Part shown: piece by piece, positions 12,099-24,200 of the stretch
Layout: the number at the start of each line of letters is the position of its first letter
Position numbering within the stretch: the first letter of the stretch is position 1
NCBI GenBank assembly: GCA_030374805.1
Contig: JARGSG010000006.1
Location: 930,001 to 994,000, forward strand
Reading direction: 5' to 3'
Length of the DNA: 64,000 bases
Source: Gracilaria gracilis
Taxonomy: Eukaryota > Rhodophyta > Florideophyceae > Gracilariales > Gracilariaceae
Program-made: the position numbers and the translations under genes
The notes under the pieces: generated by a model
Seen by the model: the letters and a program-made list of their open reading frames with translations, nothing else
Database searches by the model: none
What the model was told of the DNA's origin: nothing

Positions 12099-15000
12099 CT
12101 AGGAGAGGCCTTGAAGACAATAAATGGGATTAGACGCAGAAGATTGGTATTTCCTCTTCTTCAAGTGATAGGCTTGTCTCAAAGAATCTACAAAATACGT
12201 TCTCTTTTCTCCTCTCCTTCCCACGTTCACAATCTGTTCAATAACTGATATTTGGTTCGATAAAGCCGATATACTTTCAACAGAAGCCCCTTTAAATACC
12301 TTGCCTTCGCTCTGAAAACCTTTTGCGAATACTTGTCTCTGTTGTCCTCTTTTCAATTCTCTGGATGCCCATCGAATAAGACAGAGAAGACTGCGCTCGC
12401 CCAAAACAGTATGCTCGAAAAACAACAAGATCTTTCGATAGTACACATGTACTTCGTTTCCCCCAGAACCTTCAAAGTGAGCCGCAGAGAAACAAGAAGA
12501 TCTGGTTCTCTCGTGAACGCTTTGCATCCTATCACAATAGTACATAGTAACGTACTCGTCACTGGCTTTTTCATCATGAAGACGAGCCCAACCTGTGATT
12601 TCTTGCTGCGTTTCAATTTCAGAATGCATAAGACCTATGGATGAGCCTTCCGTAGCTTTTCTGCTTCGTTCATAGAAGCTGTGCAGCAATGGCTTAAATT
12701 CGCACCCAACGATGTTCGAAAGATAAAAAAGTGAAGTACTTCTGGGGATGACAGAATGTAAACCCTTCCAGATCAGGATCTGGACTCCTACACATAAGAG
12801 CAGGCCTTTCATTTGCATCGTTATGTTCAAAGAGCGGGATCGGAATGCTATTTGTTGAACAATAAAGCTTCACAGCTTCGGTGACCTTCACACTCTCTAC
12901 AACGGATTCGGCAAACTTAAATGTGGAATTGCATCTCCTGTTCAGAAAGCCTACATAATTTTCTATGCTCCATTGCGAAACCAGCGCTAGTGGACCACAA
13001 CTTCTTGTAGAGCTTTCTAGATGCAGGAGAAGATGGTAGACGTATTTGCGGAGGTGCTCGTTGTCTGGATGATAGCCGAAGTAGGTTCGCGAAAAGTGAA
13101 CAAAGAATGTCTGGGCAGGGGATCCCACTCTTTTCACCTCTGTCTCAGAAAGTTGCCATCGACAGACCAGCTCACAGAGATCCACAAAAATCTTCCAACC
13201 GGCCAATATATTTGGTGGGATAAGTCCGTCAAGAAGAACAAGACTCAGATGAATCACAAAGGCTTTCCATTCCGTGGCCTTCCATCTCTTGCGCTCTTCT
13301 AAGCTTTTTGGGCATCTGATGCGATCGTTGAACCATTTTCCGGTTCCTATTAGTCTCCCGCTAAGCTCATTTTGCTTCCCTTTGTCCTGAAGGGCCAATA
13401 TAGGAGAGCTATACTTCGTCTCACCCAACCAGATGGACATCATGTCCGGGGCAATATTCTCGAACAACAGATGCATAGTGTCTATTGGGAAACTTTCAAA
13501 TGGAGTAATGAAAGGTAGTCGTTCAATCAAAGGGCTTATAGAGGGAGAACGAATCCCAAGGTCTTTACAGCGCTGATTAAGATCCTGTTTCGAAATTCTC
13601 GGCGCCTCAACTTGTAGATCTCTCACGGAAACCAGAAACTGATCTGCATCCCTCATTGGTAATTGTCTTGGACTCCATAGTTTAACTCTCTTGACCCTTC
13701 TCTTCTCCATCTTGGTAGTTTGTGACGGATGGTACACATGATTTCGTCGGGCATTGAATTTTCCAGGAATTGAACAGAATCTACAAGGTACGAGACCATT
13801 GTAGCCCCGTAGATTTGTGAGTTTGATCAAAGCTGCAAGGTCACCTTGGACGTAAAGTAGGTGGACTCGCACATAACGCTCGCTCCCATCCCACATTTGC
13901 ACAGTTATACCCTTCTCTAACTCCTCAAGTTCTGCTATTAGAGGGAGCAGAAAGGATGTTAGATTATCCGGGGATTTCGGCCCTGGTATTATCGACACTG
14001 GTAGCATGTTACTCAACTTGAAACGTTGAGAGGGTGGTAGATTTAGTACAAGGAGTACCACCGGCCAATAGCTGTATTTGCTCTTTCGGAAGGCCGACAC
14101 CCCATCTGTAGATAAAGAGAGAAAAATATCGTACTTCACTGCTTCGAAACCGCCAAGCTTTGTGACGGCGTCCTCAAAGAGCCTTCCAGAAACAAAATCT
14201 TTGTATTCTTTCGTTTCGGACGATATGTTGTGTGTTCGTTTTCTCAATATAGTCTGAAAGTAGTCGTATAACATTGGACCTCTTACTTCGCTCATCATTT
14301 GGGCCTGAAGTCTATCCCAGATCCCAATATAACAGTATTGCGAGAGAGGTGCCGGTTGAATTTTGCACTTCGAGTGTTGACAAGAACTAGAAATTTCCGG
14401 TCCTCTAGTCTCTATAGCTTCATGTGCGTTAGAGCAGAAGGGAAGTAACTCGAATCCCAGAAGTGATTCTCGTATCAAAGCTTTACGAAAACCATTCCAA
14501 GATGTAAAGCTCGTACCTCGATCTCGAAGCAGGTCGTTCATCATAGACACTGTGGCCCTCCCGTGTTTTAAGGCAAATCCAACCACAAATGAATGATTCC
14601 TCATGAAATCCAGCAGTCGGTATTCGGCCATATTTCTAACCGCCATTTCATTCTGTTGCTCATTGTGTAATGGGCCAGCACTACTTTGAGAGCATTCGGT
14701 ATCCGAGTTTGTCCGAATTTCTCTTTCCCTTGAAAACATACTGGAGCTGGTTAAGGTCTCAAATGGTCCGGGAGACGATGGTATGTTTTCAGAAATGTCA
14801 TGGGAAAGAGAAATTGCTTCTCCAGACCCTCCTAACCTGGATCCTGCTCTAGAAAGGCAGCTATCAAATGAAACATGGGAAGAATATTTCATCTGCCTGC
14901 TTGTGTGTTCATCCCGGTGTGCCGCACAAAGTCCTTGTGGTGAAGGACGAGGCATGTATTCCAAGCTATCTGGGTCAGCGTGGCCAATGCTATGGTTCTC

Positions 15001-15339
15001 AGCACTCAACGCGTGTTCAAGTCGGGGATTGACACTCGGAGGAGACGCATTTCTCAAATCAAAGCCGCGTGAACGACTTTTTTGATGTCGTGGGAAGTTG
15101 GCTAAACTTGAAGAAGGAGTATCCTGGGAGTCAGAACTGCTTTGCTCAGAGGATGAAGAAGAAGATGCGCTAGCAGCTGGGAGTGGGGGTGGAATGGCAC
15201 GTGGAGCCCTCCTATTTAGCTGAGACTCTAGCCTAAGAGATTGGCGGTAATGTCGAAATGCTGTTGTTCTGCTAATCACCTTTCCGAAAGAGCAATGGCA
15301 ATGACTTAGATTCGAGCAGCGATACCCGGTGGAAGACAT
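12099..15339 (-). pseudogene. CACTA/EnSpm transposase, Tnp2 family, one frameshift
   Basis: ATG at 15339 opens an 881-codon frame to 12694. Its N-terminus has a zinc-finger-like C..C.C...H pattern (CSNLSHCHCSFGKV then FRHY). Residues about 330-620 match Tnp2 (Transposase_21): LSLSTDGVSAFRKSKYSYWP (first acidic residue), SIIPGPKSPDNLTSFLLPL, YVQGDLAAL, CRFCSIPG, and FPIDTMHLLFENIAPD (second Asp). WSIENYVGFLNRR probably carries the Glu. After an A-run (12725-12730, plus strand) the frame shifts and continues from about 12720 to 12099 (YYRKILLFFEHTV, LCLIRWASRE), as expected of the Tnp2 C-terminus. The total is about 1080 codons. It would cut and paste the element by binding its ends. The indel may be a mutation or a homopolymer error. 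Confidence 0.85.
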
Positions 15340-15730
15340 GATATTTCTGTCCGTACTTCAACCACAGCTTATTTCTGAGGCATTAGACCAGTATTAAAGA
15401 GAAACAGAGAAGAGTAGAAAACATCACATGAAACTGGTTTTTCATAGTCCGAGTTTGCATCATCGGTGACGACGATCGTAAAAGTTGTGAATGTTTCACA
15501 CTTTTCGTTTCAGTCCTTCCAGAAACATCACAGTCTTTGTGATATTTAGAATAGCTGCTCTCGTTTGGGGTCCAAACCTCGGTACCCGTCACCGCCATCG
15601 CCGGTTGCTGCACACGCCTACATCGCATTTCTTTTCTGAGGTCAGATCGTATAGTTTTTCTCACATCATATAATCCCTTCGCTCTGTTTGAGTCCCTCGT
15701 TTTCTACTGTCCACTTTGCGTTTGTATTTC
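15340..15730. promoter_or_regulatory. Divergent intergenic region of the CACTA-like genes
   Basis: 391 bp separate the Tnp2 ATG (minus) from the ATG at 15731 (plus), so both promoters should lie here. No clear TATA box stands out. The assignment is by position only. Confidence 0.35.
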
Positions 15731-16756
15731 ATGAAACGTGAAGCTCTGAACCATCCCCACGAGAATGGTCGTCGAGGAAAGGTTTACATTGGAGAAGCAC
15801 TGCATCATGCCATTAATGAGCACAACTCCGGTGTTAAATCCGAGTCGGAACTCATTCCTCCTCTTCCATGCTCTGGGAGAGCGTACTCGTATCGGATACT
15901 GAAATCGGTTGGTATCGAGCTGGAAGCGTCTGACGTTCTTCATCGCTACTACGGGAAATAAACCCTTCAAGAGATTGAACAACTATTCTCAAAGCGGAAA
16001 CATGAACTCCAAACAGAGCTGAGGCGTATCATGGGACAACTGGCCCATCGCTTTGAACATCTGCATGCAACCAAGTGTCTTTGGGGAGCATATGAGGCTA
16101 TTAAGACCAAATTAGTCAACCAGAAGTCAGTGAAAACTCGTGCGAAAAGAATGCGTCGGAGAGGAAAGGGCGGCAGTGAAATTGAAATGTCTTCTCGCGA
16201 TATCCAGGCCGATGAAAGAAACTAGGCAAAGGTGGAACGCATGATTGCAGCCCGAAGAGAGAAAGCAGAGATTAGAAAATGCTCTGAAGCCCATGTGAGC
16301 CAAAAAGAGGACCTGCGTCAATGTTCCTTTGCTGATTCAGTTCAGTCCAGTGTGGATGAGCAAACTAAACGTCGTTGCAGCGTGAAACGGAAGCGCCAGC
16401 GTCATGAACTAAATACAAGTGAGAAAGTCATACAGTATCGGAGACAGAAACGTCGTAGGTTGTTGAGAAGCAACGAAACTCTTGGCGGTCGTGAAAGCGA
16501 CTTTTCATATTGTAGCTCGGGTACGAGCTCAAATTCAAGTCACCAAATTGTGAATGGTCACAATCAGAATTCAGGAAAGGAAACCTCAGAGGAAGGCAGC
16601 GAAAGTGCCACGCATGAAGACCATGCGATGTTGAGAGAATGTGACATGGTTCTTCCAAAACCCATGACTCGAGGCAAAGAAAACCCATCCGTCGATGGCA
16701 GTGCAAAGAACCATCGACCTATAGGTCGTACAATGCGGAAGTCGAAGATACTATAG
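15731..16756 (+). pseudogene. Charged coiled-coil protein, two in-frame stops
   Basis: One frame runs from ATG 15731 to TAG at 16754-16756, broken by TAA at 15959-15961 and TAG at 16223-16225. After the first stop a helical, charged stretch (LQEIEQLFSKRKHELQTEL) predicts a coiled coil; the rest is rich in Lys/Arg and Ser with nuclear-signal-like runs (KRQKRRRLL-type). It is divergent from the Tnp2 gene and could be the second CACTA protein (a TnpA-like DNA binder), but no family is recognised. Function is inferred from context only. Confidence 0.45.
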
Positions 16757-17653
16757 AGCCAATTGGTCCTTCAACAGCAGTGAAAAATCGAAAGCCAGCG
16801 GCGAAGAGGCCAAAGGCTAGCATGTTTAGAAGCCATCAAAAGCGCGCTCAAGTTGAACGAAGAGTTTCTGGGACCAAAGTCCGTTCGAAGAGTGGGAAGA
16901 GATCAGAGATAACTCATCCAAAGCCATCAAAGCGATCTGGTAAGCTATCGTCGAGGCCAAATGGAAATAAGTAACAGGCAATGAAATGGCCAACGAGAGT
17001 CTTCTCTGTCGCATATGGATTTCGTAGTTCTTCATGAGATATATGCTTGGCTTTGTACATTAATATTCTTTTTGTGTCCAACAACCGTAACCCATCGTAA
17101 TGAGCATTGATCTCGCCGATAGTTTCCTGCATTTCATCGACTACGGTAGGTAAGGATAGAGATTTTTGGCAGGGTTTTCCTCTTCCAATAGCATAAAGGA
17201 TAGTAAATCCAACTGAAATCAGTGACGCTTGCGTGTGTGGTTAATATAGACCTACAGTAGACGGAGGTCGGGCGTATAAGCTCCCGGTTAACTCTTGACT
17301 TCGCTATGAAGTGTTCGAAAGTTTCGTATTGTTCGCAGTAACCGAATTTTTGTTGGACCAGCTCGAGACACATGTGAGCATGAACGAAATAAGGATGCAG
17401 AAAGTAGTATTTCAACCGCGAAGAGTCTACGATCATCACGTTTGGGCTACTGAATGGATCAAAACATCCCCAGCAGTAAATTTACCCATTTGTAGAGTTA
17501 TTGTTCGGAGTTTCATCGCCGGCTCCAATGCAGTTCAAGGGTAGAAAATGGAATATAGGCATGAGGTGAAGGGGCTCTTCTTTGCCTTTGGGAGTAAACA
17601 ATGCTTCACGGTTGTGCTGAACCTCGTTTCCACACACTGTTGACCAGATGTAG
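16757..17653. other. No recognisable gene
   Basis: About 0.9 kb between two broken plus-strand frames. Short frames only. It could be intron or further decayed parts of the flanking protein genes. Confidence 0.4.
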
Positions 17654-18862
17654 ATGCCATTATTTGTAGGAACCAGCAATGGAGAACCATGTTCCGGGGG
17701 ACACGATACGCGTAGTTCTCGAAATTTGATTGGTGGATACTATGGGACACGAAATCTGAGTTTGAAAGGAAGCAATGTACCATCTATTGTTCACCAACAT
17801 TGCCCTAGCATGTCCCCGGGTTTCCCATGTCTGCGTTATCATATCCCAGGTAGGACGACAAAAAGCACTCTTATGCCTCAACAATTTGTTTGCGTGGAGC
17901 ATGCCATTTCAAAGTGCCGACTTCAAGATGGTGTCATAGGTACACAGTATGGTCATTCCTGCGTGGGTTGTAAACAACCTATACATGCCATTTGTGGAAA
18001 GGCACTTACTCCTGGCAGGCAGGTATCAACGGAATGATATGGATCGTTCCGATTATGTATGCCGTGTTTTGGGAAAGAAAATGGTGAAAAGAGCAGAGAG
18101 AAAACCCCACGTTCCAAAACTAAATCAGATTGTAATTCAGATAGTGCGAGAAATGAACCAATATATGCTCAGTCTCGAGTATGTGTGCCGAAGGATCTTG
18201 TGCCCCATGGAACAAAATGCTTTACTGTGAATATCTACAGAGTTCCAGAGTACAACACAAAGACAAGAATTTCCACGCATCAAGTTTCCATGCCGAAGTC
18301 CTGGGTTAGACAAGCACCACAGCTCTGTAAAGAGCGCTATTCGGCACCTGCAACGCGCTCCACTTCCAAATCCACTTCTCAATCTGCTGTGAGGAAGAGG
18401 AAGTACAGAAGCGTCCAAGCAAATAAGGAAAGGAAAAATAGAACGCGGAGGGCCTGGTACAAACAGACGAGTGGCGGAGGTAATAAAAAAAGGGTGAAGA
18501 ACTTTCCTTACGGCAAAAAAAGGGACGATGCTTTCATGCCATATGTGGAGGGCATGGCACTTCCAGATCGTGATTTTGTGAGTGAAGGGGAGGTCAGAAC
18601 GGTGCAGGTCAAACACGCCTTTGAGATAGAAACCTGGTATCACGCCTGGCTTTCGAAACGTTCTGAAGCCAAAAACACTCCCGGTGATCGATACAGAATT
18701 ATCTACTCCATTTTCAGGGAAAAAACGGCCGTCAGGGAAAACGAGAAGGAATCGTGTTGTATTCATGCGCGAATATACACTAATCACACAAAGTGTGCAC
18801 GATACAAAATGTTCCTGATGCTGGTCAGAACTCGACTTCGGCTTCCATCTCGAATTCTCTGA
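17654..18862 (+). pseudogene. Zinc-binding basic protein with one in-frame stop
   Basis: ATG 17654 opens a frame ending at TGA 18035-18037; the same frame then stays open to 18862. Around the stop is a Cys/His cluster: HSCVGCKQPIHAICGK before it and LCMPCFGKEN after it, giving C-x2-C ... H-x2-C ... C-x2-C, a zinc-ribbon-like fold split by the stop. The C-terminal half is basic (KRKYRSVQANKERKNRTRR) and ends in a hydrophobic/charged region without a known motif. Similar zinc clusters accompany transposases in many eukaryotic mobile elements, so it may be a partner of the Tnp2 protein. That role is inference. Confidence 0.45.
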
Positions 18863-20904
18863 GCCGCCAATACTGTCATCTCCACAAATCACGTGTTACA
18901 TAAATGCCATTGTGATGTACGGCTGGCAATGGAAGATGGCCTCCTGCATGATTGAATGGCATCTGCATATACCCTGCCTGATTTTGTTTTAACGGAGCTC
19001 TCTAAAGTGTAACAACTTTGATGAGGAGAAAATGGTGGATAACAAGAAACCACTGACGTACCCTGGGATGAAATATTACTGTTATCGCGGACATCCGTCA
19101 TCTGCTGATGTTTTGCAGCATTGGAATCATCGGAACTCGGTACTGTTTTGGCTTCTTTGCTACTGCACATCCTTTGCCGCAATCGTAAGGCTACTGACAG
19201 AACCAGGAGTGCTGGGTGCGTGCAGTAAGACCTTCTTTTCTCCCGATGGAGTGGGAGAGGGCCTCGGACCTCCTTATTCAATCTCTTTCCCAATATCAGT
19301 CCTTATAGGATGGGGATAGGAAACATGTTCACCCAGTTGCACCATGTGGTACGTCAGTGTGATGAGACATCTAGACATCGCGTTGAATAGATGTCACCTG
19401 TACCAGTTTAGCCAAACCAAAGTTGTAGAAATCATTTCTGCAGGCCCGTGTTCCTCGGAGCGAGGATTCGAAAGCCAACCCTCTGGAAGCTGCAAAGAGA
19501 ATACATGTCGATACAGTTGCGCGGTGGTGTTCTTTTGCATGGAAAAAATTATCGCTACTTCCACCCGGCGTAGCAGCACTTCAACGGCGATGCCATTAGA
19601 ACAATCAATCTTTCGTAACACCAACGTAATGGAATGCTGTTTTGGGCTGCTTTGACAGGCCGAGAAGCGGGTGGGGAAGATACCGGCGCTAAGAACAGGG
19701 CAAAGCAGCCTCTCGATAGAAATGTACGCCAGGTTTGGCGCCCATGATTTTCATCATTAAAGGCGGTCAAAGTGACTGTGTGAAAGAGTCATATGCATGT
19801 GGAAGCATTGAATGACACTAAGGCACCTGCAGGAAACGGAATGTTGTCATAGGTTTGCTATTCTGAGTAAGGATTGCATATAGTCGGCGCATGTGCGAAC
19901 CTGGGCCTCCAGTCGCTGCGACGCGTTCGAGGCATACACATTGTGGCAAGGAGCACCGCAGAAGCTACGGTATCATTAAGAGAGGTCTCCTGGTGTACGA
20001 AAATGTCATGCTCTCGAATGGAAACAAAGGCCTGGGCGGTAGTGTTTGAAGGTTTGATAGCGGCGCTAGAGAGAAATGGACAGTTCCGAAGGGACAACTA
20101 AACTCTCAAGGCGCATTGGATGGAGTTGGGTCGAGAATGTAGCATAATATGAGCTACGAGGGGAGAGAGATTCCTCATTTTCGACGTTTCCAGTAAGCGA
20201 TGCGTGGGGAAACAAGGAAGGTGGCGCGCGGTACTCAAAGAGCAGAGTTGAGGGGATGAAAAATCGGAAGCGAGAAGATGTGTGCCCAGGCGGGAATGTT
20301 TGTGGCAGCGATGACGACTTCAGCAACAAACGAGAAAATAGAGGAAGAAACTCAATGGCAGAGTGGCCAGCTGCGTGAGCATGGGGCCTGGTAATGGAGT
20401 GAAACGGCCGCCAACAACTGCATGAGCGTGTTTCGCATGATGGCGCTGCTCGCGATTTGACACGATGCGGTTGCAAGGTCTGAAAAAGTTTTCAGCGCCT
20501 TCTAGTGTGGACACTAGGCTAGATGTCACCCGCCTCCAAATAAACGCTCTCGATGATTTGAAATAGAATACGTTGAAGACGTTTTGTCGCGACCGCACGA
20601 AAGCTCTGCGTGTGCGACGGTCTGCAGCTGGCAAGAGCTCTTCGCCTCTGCTCATGACTGATTGCGTATCGCTCTCCACACAACAGGGGGCGAATGAAAA
20701 TACTCTTGTAACTCCCCCTACGAGGAGGAGTTACAAGAGGGTCTCGAGCATTACAAATTTATGAAATCCAAACCAATCACCATGATACTGTCCCCGCCGA
20801 AATTGTTTGCAACACTGCACCCATTCGAAACCATGACAATCCCATGATTTCGACTACCCGCATAGGGACGCCGAACGATCATAACCTCCCTTCCCACATC
20901 ATCT
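18863..20904. other. No recognisable gene; contains a strong palindrome
   Basis: About 2 kb with only short unrelated frames on both strands. The notable structure is the 13-bp inverted repeat at 20703-20739. Confidence 0.45.
20703..20739. repeat. Perfect 13-bp inverted repeat with 11-nt loop
   Basis: CTCTTGTAACTCC (20703-20715) and GGAGTTACAAGAG (20727-20739). No coding context. It could be a hairpin in RNA or a small palindromic insertion. Confidence 0.8.
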
Positions 20905-21069
20905 GTGGGACTTCTCGGATCCTGGAATCTCGTAACGGGAGCAGTGATGATGACCGCCGTATCTTATTGCATAAATGGCGACAGAGTATCCCCTACCCAA
21001 ATACACCCAATGCATAAAATTGCACCCCGAAGGCGAGAAACGGCCTGCCAGCCTCAGACAGTCGCTATG
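20905..21069 (+). pseudogene. LINE remnant, left piece
   Basis: A plus-strand frame (WRQSIPYPNTPNA, stop, then GLPASDSRYG) reaches the left edge of element B. When joined to the reverse complement of 26053-26591 it stays open (DSRYGAIENVHEG). The identity rests on that continuity and on the RT motifs further on. No motif is seen in this piece itself. Confidence 0.4.
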
Positions 21070-21279
21070 TGTAAGAGAATGCTCTTACCAATATCACTTT
21101 ACTCACACACTTGAGTCTTAGAGGCTTGCTCCTCTTTCTAATGTCGAACTTGCTAATGGTTCGACTTATATACTACTATCGTTGTCAACTAAGTGGGTTT
21201 GAATTTGATTCAAACCATCTGTTGACAACCGTATATTTGAATACGAAGTGCAGCGGGTGCAATCAGTAATTCTATTACA
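21070..21279 (-). repeat. 3' LTR of element B
   Basis: 210 bp, identical to 25843-26052. Contains the nested dyad (21181-21229) next to a TATA box. Confidence 0.95.
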
Positions 21280-21280
21280 C

Positions 21281-24200
21281 TCACCTTCTCTTTGACCTCG
21301 ATGACCGCATCGAGTTTTCAAATTTCTTGATCAATTCGATACAATGAGGTAACTCATCTTTGTTCATCCAGATTGCTTCTTCTTTAGCATCTCCTTCGAA
21401 AAGAACAAGATATTGTCTTTTGCGATTTCGCCTGCGTGTATCAAGAATTTCAATTACTTCTTGTTCAACTGTGCCTTCTGCATCAATGACAATTGAGAGT
21501 GAACCCTTGTCACCTTCTCTTCGATTGAACTTCTTCAATCTAGAGACATGAAACACATTGTGTGCTCTCTTCATTGCCGGTGGTAGTTCAATCTTGTAAG
21601 TCACAGGTCCCATTACTTGCTTCACAGCAAAAGGTCCCAAAAACTTCGGCTGCCATTTTCTTGCAAGTCCTGACTTGTCAGCTGCACTTGTCTTCTCTGA
21701 CTTCAATAGTACTAGATCTCCCACCAAAAATTCTTCATGTTTTCGTCTTTTGTTTGCGTAGAACGTTTGTCTGGCAATAGCGTTGGCCAAATTGTCCCTC
21801 GCCGCGCTACTGAACGCTTTTTGTCTCTGCAAATAGTGTACTGCCGCTGGACAGACACTCTCTCTTCTCGAAAACTTCCTACTCAGTTCTGATTCCGGCA
21901 CACGCCCAATGTCGACCTCGAACGGAGAAATGCCGGTGCTCTTGTTCGGCGCTGAATTGTAATGATACTCTAATTCGCTTAGCATGCAGTCCCAATTCTT
22001 TGGATTCTTCTGCACCGTGCTTCTGATCATAGACGATAGAGTTCTTATCATATTTTCAGACTGTCCATCCGTCTGTGGATGGCCTTTTGTTGCCATAATC
22101 AACTCAACACTTAGCATCCTTGTGATATCCTTGAAGTAGTGCGAAGTAAACAGCTTGTCTCGATCCAAAATGATTGCCCTCGGTACTCCGTGTTTCGAAA
22201 AAACGTTGTCAAATAGAAGTGGTACGACCTCCATGGACGTTACAGTCTTTTTCGTGGGAATAAAGAGTGCTCTTTTGGAAAGTTTTTCTACAACCACCAG
22301 TACGGAATCGTTCCTTGTTTCCGACGTAAAAAATTCTGACACGAAGTCCATCGAAACTACATCCCAGCACGCTTCGGGGACTGCGTGCGGTTGTAGCTTT
22401 CCACTGGGCAGAGTTCTGGCTTCCTTATTGTGCTGACACTCTTCACAAAGCCGAATGTAGTCTTGAATGTTTGCGAACATTGGCTTCCAATAGAAGTGTT
22501 TGGCACACAGCAAGTACGTCTTTTCCCAGCCGAAATGTCCGGATAAATGAAACTCGCTTATAACTGCATCTCTAATAGCTTCATCGTTGGGGACAACTAC
22601 ACGGGATGAACTGCCTCTGGCTTTCCAGTATATCAATCCATCTCGGAATGTGTAGTTACAAATATACATTGCCCTTTTTTTGTTTGGTGGATCCTTTCCT
22701 TCTCGAAGACTTGATAGAATATTAGAAGTCCAAACATCCTTCTCATACGCTTTCTGAATTGCTGCTCGCACATCGTCGCCGTGGAGTCGTAACGCCTTCA
22801 GCGTTGGATGACTTTCATACAATCTGCTTAATGCGTCAGCGGCTGTATTCTTTGAGCCCTTGATGTGTTCCACTTCAAATGTGTAGCACTGCAACTCGTC
22901 GAGCCATCTCATCTGTCTTCCAGAAAGCTTTGCCTTGGTTTGCAAATACTTTATAGGATCATGATCCGTGCGTATTATGAATGGCCGATTCTTCAAATAC
23001 ACAGACCATTCTCGTAACGCGATCATGATCGCCAACAATTCTTGATCTCCGGTGTCCCATCTGGTCTCTGTCTCTGACAGTCGATGAGACAGAAATGACA
23101 CAGGTTGTCCATTTTGCTCCAAAGTAGCCCCTACGGCATACTTTGAGGCATCCGTGGTCACAACAAACACTTCATCTGATGATGGATGTCGTAACACAGG
23201 TGCAGATGTCAGACGTTGTTTCAATTCTTGAAACGCAGACTCTTGCTCGTCCTTCCATTGAAAGACCTTACTGCGTAGCAAATCGGTTATTGGTCTTGCA
23301 ATTCGTGCAAACCCTTTCATAAGCCGTCGGTAGAAATTCGCAAGACCCATGAACTTCTGTACATCCTTCACCGATGATGGTGTGGGCCACTGTTCTACTG
23401 CTTCAACAAGCCTTTGCTGTGTTTGCACTCCTTCTGCATTTATCTTAAATACCAGATAGTCGACCTCCGTTGCTCCGAAATTGCATTTACTTGGTCTCAC
23501 ATACAGCTTGTGCCTCCGGAGGATCTGAAAAAGCTTTCTCAAATGTCGCTTGTGTTCTTCTTTGTTCTTGCTATAGATGAGAATATCATCTAAATAAAGA
23601 ACCATACATTCTCCGTGAAGCTCACGAAGAACATGTGCCAATAGACGAGAAAATGCTGCTGGTGCGTTTGATAAACCAAAACACAGCACTCTCCATTCGA
23701 ATGATCCGTATCTGGTCCGAATAGCTGTCTTGTGACAATCTTCTTCCTTAAGCCTCATCTGGTGGTAGCCCCAAATTAAATCAATCTGTGAGAAAATCTG
23801 GGCTCCTGCTACCTGATCGATTGTTTCGTTGATCAAAGGAATGGGGCTTGCATCTGGAACAGTAATCTTGTTCAATGCTCTGTAGTGACAAACCATTCGT
23901 AGGTCCCCATTTTTCTTCTTAATAAAGAAAACAGGGGCCCCATATGGTGAGGAAGATGGTCTCAGTAGTCCCTTTTCCAAGTACTTGTGTATCTGGCGCT
24001 TCAATTCCTGTAACTCTCGAGGGGATAGTCTGATAACAGGACGGACTGGAGGTTTAGATGCGGGTATGAGATTGATTTCAAATTCCATTCCGCGTGGCGG
24101 AGGTAGCTCATCCGGCAATTCCTCTTTGAAAACGTCCTCGAACTCTGTTAACAATTCTCGAAATTCAGGTGGGCACTTTACTTTGAAAAGCACGGAGTCC

